64,000 nucleotides of DNA from positions 44,654 to 108,653 of the forward strand of contig NZ_BKZV01000004.1 of NCBI RefSeq assembly GCF_008974285.1, given 5' to 3'. Positions within the stretch are counted from its first letter, which is position 1. Each line of letters opens with the position of its first letter. Below the pieces are notes generated by a model. The model was not told the origin of the DNA and searched no databases. It saw only the letters and a list, made by a program, of their open reading frames with translations. A program made the position numbers and the translations under genes. Below, piece by piece: positions 50,778-61,500 of this stretch. The stretch comes from Thermogemmatispora aurantia (GTDB lineage Bacteria; Chloroflexota; Ktedonobacteria; Ktedonobacterales; Ktedonobacteraceae).

Positions 50778-51020
50778 TGAACCAGAGCAAGGCACTGCAG
50801 CGGGTGCTTTGCTTTGCCGGCCAGGGGCGGCTAGGACCTCTTGCCTTTCGGCGGCGCTCGTGCTATAGAGAGAAGTGCGATCGGTGCTCGGTGGCTGACT
50901 GGTCGCCTGTGCGCTGTCTGAGGATCTGGGCCTGCTGGCACTGTGGGCGGACGGCCCGGCTGTGAGCTGCGCAAGTCAGCGACGGGACGAAAGGAAGCAT
51001 CTCGGAAAGGGGTGTCTGAT

Positions 51021-51218
51021 ATGGTCTATCGCAGCGTGGGACTCTATCGCACGTTGGGGGTTCTCGGTCTGGTGGTGACGCTGTTGGTGGTCTGGCTGGG
51101 CTGGCAGTTCGAGGTGGCTATTCGTAATGCGCTGCTGATTACGAGTCTCTTTTTCCTGGCGATTGCTTGTATCTACTTTCATTTGGGCCATGAGGAGGCA
51201 CGTGGCGCTTTCTTATAG
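51021..51218 (+). CDS. Small two-helix membrane protein
   Basis: 65 residues. Two hydrophobic helices at about 11-29 (LGVLGLVVTLLVVWLGW) and 37-53 (ALLITSLFFLAIACIYF). ATG 51021 has GGAAAGGGG upstream; the longer open frame begins in poor sequence. No function is known. Confidence 0.65.
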   Translation: MVYRSVGLYRTLGVLGLVVTLLVVWLGWQFEVAIRNALLITSLFFLAIACIYFHLGHEEARGAFL

Positions 51219-51458
51219 TTTGGTGGAGGAGGGAGATGGAAAGGCGGGAAGGAAGCGAGAGAGAGGCGGACCGGTGTTGCAGTGTGAGCACTGCGGCGCC
51301 GGCCCGCTTGCTTTTGGGGAGGGAGAGCTGTTAAGTGAGTGCGAGGAGCGAGGGATGGTCAGCCGGTCTGCCTCAGACGGGCGCTGGCGTCGTCGCTGCT
51401 CGTGGTGATCGCGGGTGGTTTGAGTGGTCGGAAGGATCGAGCGGCAGGAAAGGGGCTA

Positions 51459-53138
51459 TCACTGTTCAGCGTGGGCCTGCTGGAAGTGGCGGTAGGTCTC
51501 GCGTAGCTGGCGGGTGAGCGGATGATCAGGGCCGGCTGAGCGCTCGTAGATGGCCAGAGCGCGCGCAAGCAGGGGCAGCGCTTCCTCAGAGCGACCCACA
51601 TCTTTATAGAGAAGTGCCAGATTGTACAGGATAGTGGCGGCGCGCCGATCAGTTGGACCGAAGGTCTGCTCGCAGATTGCACGAGCACGCTCCAGCAGAG
51701 CAAGGGCCTCGGCCAGGCGGCCCAGATTGCGATAGAGGAGCGCCAGATTCTGCAGAATAGCGCCGGTAAGGCTCGGGACCGGCTGAGGAGCCTGCTCGCT
51801 GAGCGAGAGTGCACGCTCGAAGAGGGCGCACGCCTCTGGAACGCGGCCCTGACGCTCGTAGCAGAGCGCCAGCGTGTTCAGGGCAGCAATCGTCTTAGGA
51901 TGGGATGGACCGAAAACCTGCTCGGCGAGCGGGGCCAGGCGTTCGAAGAGAGGGAACGCTTCAGTCAAACGTCCTGCACTCAAATAGAGAGAAGCCAGAG
52001 ACTCAAGCGTAGCGATGGTCAGAGGGTGAGCGGAACCGAGCGTCTGCTCGCGGATAGCCAGTGCGCGCTCAAGCAGAGGCGGGGCCTCCGAGGAGCGACC
52101 CACGAAGCGATAGACGAAGGCCAGATCGTGGAGCGAGGTCGCCGTCTCAGCAGACTCAGGGCCAGGCTGCCGCTCGCGGATAGAGAGCGCCTGCTCAAAT
52201 AAAGGGACTGTCTCCTGATAGCGTCCGTGCTGGCGCAGATAGGTGCCGGCCTGCTGAAGCAAGCTGGCTGCGGCGGCGGTCTGCAGCGCTGGCTCCTTCG
52301 CGATCCAGGCGGCGCAGTGCAGCGCGTGCGGCAGCAGACCCTCATAGAGGGGCCAGTGCTCTGGCTCCTGACCCGGGTAAGCGGTTACCAGGGCCTCGAT
52401 GGCCAATCGCTGCCGGGCTGTCAGCTCCTCTGCAGGCAACTGCTCAGGCAGGGCCTCCTGCACCAGCTCATGGACCTGTAGATTGCCGCTCTGAGGGGCG
52501 CGGGCGAGCAGACCATCGGCTTCCAGCGCCGCAAGCGCGGCCATCAGGGCAGAGTGATCAGCAGCCATTGCGGCCAGCGGGTGTGACACTCGGGCCAGCC
52601 CTTCTGTCAGCAGGCTCTCTGGAACAGGGGCAGGCGCCAGGCAGGAGCAGAAGAGCAGCAGCTCAGCGGCGACGGCGTCACGCTGGCGAATACGCTCAAA
52701 GAGCAGGCGGCCCAGAGCGCAACGGAGACCGCGCTCAACCTGGCGCAGTCCCTCCTCGGGATCGTCGCGACTGACGAGTGCCAGCCCATCGGCGGGCAGC
52801 GGCGTCAGATCACCGACCACGCTCTCTCTCCACGCGCAAGCGCGCAGCATAATCGGGAGGAGCAGCGTCTCACCGGCATCATGACGCTGCCGGACCTGCT
52901 GCAGTTCAGCAAGGCACGCCGGCGAGACCAGATAATCGGGGCTGAGCAGAACCAGGAAGAGAGCAGCACCGGAAGGACCACCTGCGCTGTCGATAGAGGG
53001 CGGGCCATCGTCCCCGAGCGCGATCCAACCCTGAGCTGCCAGCGGCCTCAGCAGCCTCAGCAGGCGCTCGTGCCAGGTGCCATCGGTAACAGTCCCGGAC
53101 CAGGAAACCAAAACTGCGATCGCGCAGGGCCTTTCCAT
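51459..53138 (-). CDS. TIR - TPR protein lacking the NTPase core
   Basis: 559 residues. The ATG at 53136-53138 has GGGAGGG upstream, which is preferred over the longer frame. A TIR-like domain covers about 1-140 (VLVSWSGT, LVLLSPDYLVSPACLAEL) and keeps a glutamate at the usual catalytic place (C-L-A-E). A winged-helix region at about 150-245 resembles the part that follows NB-ARC in plant- and STAND-type proteins. Six 42-residue kinesin-light-chain-type TPRs follow at about 285-545 (AETATSLHDLAFVYRFVGRS and similar). No P-loop is present between TIR and winged helix. Probably a sensor/NADase of the TIR-TPR kind. Confidence 0.83.
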   Translation of the reverse strand: MERPCAIAVLVSWSGTVTDGTWHERLLRLLRPLAAQGWIALGDDGPPSIDSAGGPSGAALFLVLLSPDYLVSPACLAELQQVRQRHDAGETLLLPIMLRACAWRESVVGDLTPLPADGLALVSRDDPEEGLRQVERGLRCALGRLLFERIRQRDAVAAELLLFCSCLAPAPVPESLLTEGLARVSHPLAAMAADHSALMAALAALEADGLLARAPQSGNLQVHELVQEALPEQLPAEELTARQRLAIEALVTAYPGQEPEHWPLYEGLLPHALHCAAWIAKEPALQTAAAASLLQQAGTYLRQHGRYQETVPLFEQALSIRERQPGPESAETATSLHDLAFVYRFVGRSSEAPPLLERALAIREQTLGSAHPLTIATLESLASLYLSAGRLTEAFPLFERLAPLAEQVFGPSHPKTIAALNTLALCYERQGRVPEACALFERALSLSEQAPQPVPSLTGAILQNLALLYRNLGRLAEALALLERARAICEQTFGPTDRRAATILYNLALLYKDVGRSEEALPLLARALAIYERSAGPDHPLTRQLRETYRHFQQAHAEQ

Positions 53139-53313
53139 TGCCCTCCCTCGCGTCCTGCCTTGCTCAGGGTGCAGCAACGCAGCTAGAGATAGATAAGCGT
53201 TAACCGACTGTAACCAGTATATGTAACAGCGGGGAAGAAAGCAAGAGGCACAGTGGAGGCGTAAGAGCGTGGTCGCCGCTCAAGTGGCATAGCAGGCGAC
53301 AGCCAGGCCCAGC

Positions 53314-53358
53314 CCAGAAGAGCACCCAAGGCGGTTCTAAGCCTGGGCGCTCTTCTGG
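53314..53358 (-). terminator. Long hairpin after the acyl-CoA synthetase gene
   Basis: CCAGAAGAGC at 53314-53323 pairs perfectly with GCTCTTCTGG at 53349-53358. The arms extend inward with two single mismatches (CCCA-A-GGC against GCC-T-GGG). It lies 37 bp downstream of the synthetase stop. There is no T run. It may end that transcript before the TIR-TPR gene on the same strand. Confidence 0.5.
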
Positions 53359-53394
53359 CGAAACATGGTCAGCAGCCGCTGCTTCGTATCCTAA

Positions 53395-54978
53395 TTAATT
53401 AATACGCTTCTCGCGTGCAGCCCATTCGCGTTCACGCAGCACAAACTTCTGAATCTTGCCCGTCGATGTCTTCGGCAGGGCGCCGAAGGAGACCGCCACG
53501 GGGCACTTAAAATGCGCCAGATGCTGGCGGCAAAACTCGATGATCTCCTGCGCTGTCGCGCCGTGGCCGGGCTTCAGCGTCACAAAGGCCTTCGGGCGCT
53601 CACCCCAGGTTGGGTCGGGGATACCGATCACCGCGCATTCCAGCACGGCGGGATGGCGTGCCACCACCTGCTCGACTTCGATCGTTGAGATATTCTCGCC
53701 GCCCGAGATAATAATGTCTTTGGCGCGATCGCGCAGCTCGATATAGCCATCGGGGTGCCAGACCGCGATGTCACCAGAGTGAAACCAGCCGCCGGCAAAG
53801 GCCTGCTCCGTCGCCTCGGGATTCTCATAATAGCCCTTGGCCACATTATTGCCGCGCATCAGCACCTCACCCATCGTCTGCCCGTCCCAGGGCACATCAT
53901 GCATCTCGCTGTCGACCACGCGCGCCCGCTCGGCGACCACGTAGCCCTGGCCCTGGCGCGCCAGCAAGCGGGCCTGCTCCTCATCGGGCAGCGCGCTCCA
54001 TTCCTCATGCCACTCGCAGACCGTGTACGGCCCATAGGTCTCCGTCAGCCCGTAGACGTGGATCGGGCGCATATTCAGGCGGCGCATCTGCGCCAGCAGC
54101 GTCGGCGACGGCGGCGCGCCGGCGACGGTCACCGTTACCCCGCGCTCGATGGGGTGGGCCTTCGGATGGTTCACAATAAAGATATGCACCGTCGGCGCTC
54201 CGTTGTAGTGCGTCACCCCCTCCTGCTCCAGCAGGTCCCACACCAGACCAGGATCGGCCTTGCGCAGGCAGACATGGCGTGCTCCCACAGCGGTTACTGC
54301 CCAGGGAAAACACCAGCCATTGCAGTGGAACATCGGCAGCGTCCACAGATAGACGCTGCTGCTGCTCATGCCTGTCTCAATGACCTCGCCCAGGGCGTTC
54401 AGATAAGCGCCGCGGTAGGTATACATCACGCCCTTCGGGTTGCCCGTTGTGCCTGACGTGTAATTGATCGAAATCGTCTCCTCCTCGTCCTCCAGCCAGC
54501 TCTCCGGTGGTTCTGGCGAACCGGCGGCCAGAAACTGCTCATAGGGATCGTCTGGCTGCCCGGTGTCATCGATGCGCACCAGCTCGACGCCGGGCAGCTC
54601 TAAGGATTCCACCAGTGGCAGCAGCTCGGCGTCGACAAAGAGGAAGCGTGAGCCGGAATGCTTCAAAATATAGTCGATCTCCCTACTGGTCAGGCGCGTA
54701 TTGATTGCCACCAGGATGCCGCCGGCGGCGGGCACGCCGAAATGAGCTTCGAGCAGGGCGGGGGCATTGGGACTGAGGAAGGCGACGCGGTCGTGTTTGC
54801 GCAAGCCGGCGGCGCGCAGTTGGTTGGCCAGGCGATAGACGCGCTCGGCGAACTGGCGGTAAGTATAGCGGCGCTCGCCGTGGACTACGGCCACCTTATT
54901 GGGGAAGACGAGAGCGCTACGCTCCAAAAAGCTGACCGGCGTCAGCTCGCTGCGGTAGACCTTGGTCGTGGCGGCCAT
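53395..54978 (-). CDS. Fatty acyl-CoA synthetase (AMP-forming)
   Basis: 527 residues of the adenylate-forming family. The ATP motif reads YTSGTTGNPKGVMYTYRGAY, the adenylate motif HVYGLTETYGPYTVCEW, the hinge motif GGWFHSGDIAVWHPDGYIEL and the C-terminal lysine motif PKTSTGKIQKF. It activates a carboxylic acid to its CoA ester. Sequence style (FLERSALVFPNKVAVVHGER) is that of medium/long-chain synthetases. The exact chain length is not readable from sequence. The ATG is preceded by AAGGAGGGAGA. It stands alone, separated from the RHS gene by a 540-bp regulatory region. Confidence 0.92.
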   Translation of the reverse strand: MAATTKVYRSELTPVSFLERSALVFPNKVAVVHGERRYTYRQFAERVYRLANQLRAAGLRKHDRVAFLSPNAPALLEAHFGVPAAGGILVAINTRLTSREIDYILKHSGSRFLFVDAELLPLVESLELPGVELVRIDDTGQPDDPYEQFLAAGSPEPPESWLEDEEETISINYTSGTTGNPKGVMYTYRGAYLNALGEVIETGMSSSSVYLWTLPMFHCNGWCFPWAVTAVGARHVCLRKADPGLVWDLLEQEGVTHYNGAPTVHIFIVNHPKAHPIERGVTVTVAGAPPSPTLLAQMRRLNMRPIHVYGLTETYGPYTVCEWHEEWSALPDEEQARLLARQGQGYVVAERARVVDSEMHDVPWDGQTMGEVLMRGNNVAKGYYENPEATEQAFAGGWFHSGDIAVWHPDGYIELRDRAKDIIISGGENISTIEVEQVVARHPAVLECAVIGIPDPTWGERPKAFVTLKPGHGATAQEIIEFCRQHLAHFKCPVAVSFGALPKTSTGKIQKFVLREREWAAREKRIN

Positions 54979-55347
54979 ACAGATTCTCCCTCCTTATCGT
55001 TCCCGTCGACAAGGGGACGGCGCAGGCTCACAGAGAAGCCTGCTGCACCTTCTTCCCTGGTCTGGCCTGTTGATGCTGCCGTGCTGATGTAGAGGTGGGG
55101 TATCTTGCTGCCTGCATCTTTCCCCCGACAACAGGCCGGCCAGGCTGACCATAGTTGTTATTGCTTAGTATACATCATGGCAGGTCGCCTTGAACTCCGC
55201 TGCCACCCCTATGTCCAGGTAAAGCTCTGTATCTTAGCGTAGGCTTCTCAAGCCAGAGAAGCTTCGTTGGTTAGAAGGAGGATAGTGCCTCCCTTTCCTA
55301 ACTGTGGAACTCTGTTCGTAAAGTTGCTCTACTTGAGCAGCCAGATA

Positions 55348-55376
55348 TTGACAATCATTATTTATTAGAGTATATC
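55348..55376 (+). promoter_or_regulatory. Near-consensus sigma-70-type promoter of the RHS toxin gene
   Basis: TTGACA at 55348-55353, 17 bases, then TATATC at 55371-55376 within TATATCATAT. The -35 is perfect and the spacing ideal. Transcription would begin near 55384 and give a leader of about 135 nt that includes the hairpin at 55411. Confidence 0.6.
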
Positions 55377-55410
55377 ATATACAGGATATTATATATAGGA
55401 GAGGCACTCT

Positions 55411-55431
55411 AAGGATCAAACTCTGATCCTT
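55411..55431 (+). promoter_or_regulatory. Hairpin in the RHS leader
   Basis: AAGGATCA - AACTC - TGATCCTT, a perfect 8-bp stem with a 5-base loop, about 90 nt before the start codon and downstream of the predicted promoter. It may act in the mRNA leader (attenuation or stability) or as an operator. Confidence 0.45.
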
Positions 55432-55519
55432 CTCGATTCCCTCCTCTTTCTATATATATACGTACTGTCTACCTGCAGCCTACTCTTGCAGTGATCCACA
55501 TGATCAGGGGGGTATTTTT

Positions 55520-58500
55520 ATGTCTTCGAATGCTCCTCATAATGATTCAGGCCGTTTTTGTCCCCATACAGTTAGAAATACTATTACTCGTGAAGGCGGA
55601 AAAAAACGGTTTTTATTTTTGGCTTTCATGTGCCTGCTCATATGGCATCTGCTAGGGCAGGAGTGGACACTCATCGCGCCGGTAGCGCATGCCCAATCAT
55701 GGCCACCGGCCTTGGCTCCGGCGCAGCTGACCTTTGCCCAGTTTCTGCAGCAGCGTCAGCCAGCAAATAACCCAGACTCGTTCAGCTTCCCAGCCAGGGT
55801 GCCGGCTCTGCCTGTCGATAGCGAGCCGACCCAGCTGGCCACGCTCCCCAGCGCTCAGCCAGCGACCATGAAGCCTCTTGCCCAGAGCCTGAGTCCGGCC
55901 TTGTTGAGCGGCTCAGCGGGCAACGGCAGCGGTGTTCTGGATCTCCAGGGTAGTGATGGGCGTCTAGAGATCCAGATTCCTGCTGGATCACTTGACTTTT
56001 CGCAGGCGCAGATTGTCAACACTAGTGCTTCCAGCGCAAGCGTTAGCTCTCCCTCCCCGCGGCTTACTCCCATTCCCGTAGCCTCTCCGACGCCTACTCC
56101 CTCACCCACGGCGTCGCCGGTACCCACTCCCTCGCCTACTCCCTCACCCACTCCTCCACCGACGGGCACGCCGACACCCCCCTTCTCACTGAACGCGACC
56201 CAGCTCCACGGTCTTTTCCCTGCGGCGGTCAGTGTGCTGGGTATGTATCAGATCCAGGTTACCGACAGCCAGGGTCGTCTGGTGAGCGGCGTTCGTCTGC
56301 AACAGCCTATTACCCTCCTCTACCACTATCAACCAGATGACCTGGCCCGCCTCGATCTCGACCCGGGCACGCTCTGGCTGACTTGGCCCGATGCCATTGC
56401 GGCAGCGCGTGCTGCTGGACAACCCTTCTCCCAGTATCAGGTTCCTCTCCAGAACGACCCGCAAACGCACACGCTGTCGGCTCAGGTCACAGCGCTGGCC
56501 AGTGGCACGCTGGCCATCAGCGGTGCTGCAGCGAATGGTGCACCACCGACCCCGCTGCTGGACGCTGTGCAAGGCAACTCAGGGCAGTTCTCCTACAGCT
56601 ATCCACTCTCGGTCGTCGCTGGTCCGCCGGGCACGACGCCGGCCCTGGCCCTGGTCTATTCCAGCGAGAGCACCAACGAGCGTCACAACACCTCGGCTCC
56701 CAGTGGCATGCTGGGGGAAGGTTGGTCCCTATCTGGCCTGGGAGCGATCACTGCTGACGACTATCCCAGCGGCAGTGCCAAAGCGGGAACCTGGTATTTC
56801 CTGAGCGGAGCTGGTGCCAGCGATCGCCTTGTGCCCAATCCGGGAAGCACCACCAGCTTCACCCCACAGCACATTAACGGCTATCGCATTCAGATGATGA
56901 ATGCGAATACCAGCACGCCCTGCTTCCAGGTCTGGGACGATGTTGGAAATTACTACACCTTCGGCTGTACCAGCGACTCACTGCAATATGTCATTGAGAG
57001 CGATGGGACACGCCAGAACTACGAGTGGGACCTGAATCGAATCACCCTGGCCAATGAAGGGCCAGGGACCGCGGGGCGTTACATCAACATCACCTACTTT
57101 CAAGACAAGACCTCGCATGGGGTGCGCAGCGCGGCGCCGCGTCAGATTGTCTACGGAGATGCCTCCGGTGTGGCCGGCACGATTGACTTCTACTACCGTG
57201 CTCCCTTCAGTAGCGAGCCCTATGTCACCAGCTACGGAACAAACTACAACTGCAGCAAGGCGCCTCCCGCCGATACCACGCTGCGCTGCGATGATCCCCT
57301 GGATCATCCCAATGGTCTATCGGCTCCGTCCGTGATGAGCACCTTCAGCCTGCAGCAGATTGTCAGCTACATTGGTGATGACAGCAGCGCCTCGCACAGA
57401 GCCTATAGCTATCAATTCGCCTACCACGACGATCCCTTTGCACAGGCCTGGGATGACTATACTCAGATCCAGACCTATGACGCTGGCAATCACCTGCTCA
57501 CCCAGGTTACTCCAACCGTCTATCAGAACGGCACTGCGCATAACCTGAGGCCGCTGGTACTGACCTATACTTCGGACGGGCTGGCCGATGGCTATATCGA
57601 TTTAAGCCATTCCATACAGAATGGCCAGCAACACTATACTCAGATCACCTACTGGCGTTATCTGACCCGGGTAGTTGATGAGCAGACTGGTCAGGGAGCC
57701 AGCATCAGTTATGCCACGGCCACCGCGAACGCTCACGGCACCCCCTATGACAGCGCCAGCGGTGACGATCGCCACGATCCTCTCTATTGCAGTACGCACA
57801 GCGACTGTACGGGGACCTTTGCTCATCCCGACGATAAGCAGTGGGGCGTCCAGGTTGTCACCCGTATCACCGCTCTGGGCACAGACAGCAGCGCCTCGGC
57901 CATTCCCAAAGCCACCTATGTCTTCCACTATCGGCTCAAGGTTGTAGGCACCGGTTGTCCCACAGACTCCCAGGGCGACAGCGACTGTCTGGCCGATAGC
58001 TGGGCTCCCCCCAGCGAAGGCGACTGGATGGATTTCTACCATCAGGAGTTTCGCGGCTTCCAGTGGGTCTACATTACGACCCCTGCCGGCAACCTGATTG
58101 CACGAGCCTACGCCACGACCAACGGCTGGGGTTCGCAGGCTGGCGACAGTGGCAACTACACGGCGGGCAATCTCTATGAGGAGGACATCTATCAAGGCAA
58201 CAGCACCAGCAGCCCGCTGCTCAAGCAGACCAGGAATGTCTACGCCGGCAACGGCATGCACAATGCTTGCGATGGGCGCTACGATCTCACCTACGTCCCT
58301 TGTGCTGTGCTCTTGCTGACCAGTAAGACCACCTTCTACGAGGGGACGAACAACAGTAATGCCCCCTGGGTCCAGGTCAGCAATACCTACGCGGGCTACA
58401 GCTCCACCGACGGCATCGATCAGAGCCAGTATCAGAACCTGCTTTCGCAGCAGATCACGGCCTCAAACGCTCCCACGATCGCGCGCAGCTGGACCTATCA

Positions 58501-61500
58501 GCCCACCGACACCACCATCAACGGCTGGGTCTATCACAATCTTCGCTCGGTTGTGCATAGCCAGCTCACTGACAGTAGCGGCCATGTCTGGCTTTGCCAG
58601 GACACGAGCTACGATGAGGGGGCGGCCTCGGGGGTGCCGCGTCCGGCTGCCGGCTGGCCCACAACTGTCACGACCTCCAGCGACTGCACCAACCCCAGCC
58701 AGACGGCCCTGACCACCTATTACGGTTACGACGCCGATGGCAATCTGCTGGCGAGCGTTGACGCCGTTGGCGTGGCCAACCCCAGCCTCTACGCGAATGC
58801 GGGCTGTAGCCTGAGCAGCGCCCCCTCCTTCATGTCCTCTGCCTGGACCACCGGTCACTACACCGGCTGCACCACCTACGACAGCTATCAGGCTCGTCCC
58901 GTTAGTGAGACGAACGCCCTGGGGCAGACGGTGACCCTGGCCTATGACTATACTCAAGGCGGCCTCCTGCGCAGTACGACCGATGTCAATGGCCAGACCA
59001 CCAGTCAGAACGTGAGCTACAATGGCGCCAATACGACCACCAGCGTCACGCTGCCGCTGGAGACGGCCAGCTACACGGATCAAGAGACCGTCAATCCCTC
59101 CTCTTGTACCGCCAGCAGCAGTCTGCCCTGCTACGAAGTTGACACGGTCAGCAGCCTCTACCCCAACGCTGTCAGCCGCACCTTCTACGATGCGCTGGGG
59201 CGGGCTGTCGAGACGCGCACGCCGGGTCCCATGCCGGGTCAGGACACGATCGTCTTCACGGTCTACGACGACAGCACCAACAGCGTCTTCCGGAGCGTGC
59301 CATTCCAGGTTGCGAGCGGCAGCGGCTGGGTTGATCCCAACGGCGCCATTGACATCAATGGCCAGGCGCCTGGCGGCACTGTCACCTTCTACGACGCGCT
59401 CGGGCGAGTTATCGCTGAGCGTGATCCAAACTACGGCTCCAGCCAGGAGCCAGGGATTGCCTGCTCGGCGGTCCTGCGCGGGACCTACACCGCTTGTGTC
59501 AACTACGGTCTGGGGAGCCCGGTCGGAGACAGCACGCTCTACAGCTACGTTCAGAGCATCGATGCTGACAATCACATGACAGTCAGCTTCAGCGATGCCC
59601 TGGGCCGCACTCGTTACAGCCAGACCTACAACAGCGTGGCCAGCCCATCGGCCTCGGCGATCAGTAGCAACGTAGCCGCTCAGCGGGCAGTGCAGTACAA
59701 CGCCCTTGACGAACCGACCGTTGTGACCGTGACCGATCTGGCGCCGCAGGCCGGCCAGACCATCACCAGTGTCAGCACGAGCATGAGCTACGATGATCTG
59801 GGCCGGCTCGTGCACCTCTTTGATCCCGATCGTGGTCCCCACGACTATAGCTATGATCCCGATGGGCATCTGGTGACCGATGTCTCCGGTTCGCGCACGC
59901 TGGGCTACATCTATGACCTGTTGGGGCGGCTGGTCTGTATGCAAGACGCAGCCCCGGCCCAGAGCGTGGCGGTGGCCTGTAGCAGCGGGGCCCATCCCTT
60001 TGTCCAGAACACCTACGACACAAGCACCCTGGGTAGCCAGGGGGACAGCGACTTCCCCGTTGGTCGCCTCACGCAGAGCGTTGCCACGACCTGGTATCCC
60101 GACGGCAGCTCGGCGACGGTCACTGAACGCTTCCAGTATGACCAGCGTGGGCGCCTGACGACCAGTACGCTGGCGCTGGGGTTGCCGGCCTCCTGGAACG
60201 TAACGACCCCGCTGCCGACCTATCAGCAGCAGATCAGTTACAACGACGCCGATCAGGTCACGACCACCACGACCAGCACCAGTGTAGCGGGTGACCCGGG
60301 CTACAGCTTCACGCAGGTCTATGATCCCGACGCTGGCACCCTGGTCGCTCTCAGTCCCACGACGGGGAGCAGTCCCTTGCTGGCGAGCGTGACCTACAAC
60401 GCGCGCGCTCTGCCTGACACGGTGACGATCCAGACAGCCAGTGGAAGTGCTCCAGCCGCCACGGAGCAATTCAGCTACGATGCCGATTTGCGTCCGGTGG
60501 CGGTGCAGGCGCTCTGGGGCAGCGGTAGCGGTCAGAGTGGCAGCATCTTCAGCCAGACGCGCAGCTACGATGTCGCTGGCAATGTCCTCAGCCTGACCAC
60601 GCAGCAGAGCGCTGTCCCGGGTGTAGCGAACTCCGGCGGGAGCGAGACGCAGGTCTTCTGCTATGACGCGCAGGAGCGCCTTGTCTGGGCGGGCAACCTG
60701 GGGACGCCGCCGGCGGCGGGCAATGGTCTCTGTGGTAGTGCCACGCCCTCCAATACCATCAGCGGGGCGGGTTATAGCAGCAGTTTCAGCTACACCAATC
60801 TCGGTCAACTGTGGCAGGGGCCGCTCAATGGCAATGGGCCAACCTTGCAGTACCTCTACTGCGACAGCACGCACCCGCACCAGTTGACGGGGCTTTACCC
60901 TGCCGGAACGACCTGTTCAGGCACTGGCGGCGTGGTGGCGCCCTACGCGGCGAGCTACGACCTCTGGGGGAACATGACCACGCGCAGTCTCAACGGGACG
61001 TCGCAGACACTGGACTATGATCCCCTGGATGAGCTGGTGCACTGGCAGAATCCGACTGCCTCGGCGGAGGAGTGGTATGTCTACGATGCCACTGGTGAGC
61101 GGGTGCTCCGTCGCTCGGTGACGCCGGGGTCGACGACGCTGACGGTCTACGCTTTCGGGCTGGAGGAGCATGTCTATACCGGTGATGGTCGCCTGCTGAG
61201 CACGACGCACTACTATGACCTGGGGGGCCAGTTGCTGGGCGAGCTGAGCGGTGTGGGGAGCCAGCCGGGCAAGACGCAGCTTTTCTTGACGGACCAGGTG
61301 GGTAGTGTGGTTGCGACCTTCAGCAATGCGGATGGGGCGGCGGCCCTGGTTGGGAACCAGGGGTATGGGCCGTATGGGAACCAGCGCTACCGGGCGGGCG
61401 ATATGGGAACGGCGCGTGGGTTCACGGGCCAGTATGGGGACGATGTCAGCGGGCTGGACTACTATGGGGCGCGCTACTATGACCCGCAGGTTGGGCTGTT

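Larger units (their letters stand above)
54979..55519. other. AT-rich regulatory region upstream of the RHS toxin
   Basis: No gene. From 55330 to 55500 it is clearly AT-richer than the neighbouring genes. It holds a near-consensus promoter at 55348-55376 and a hairpin at 55411-55431. The left part should hold the divergent promoter of the acyl-CoA synthetase. Confidence 0.6.
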
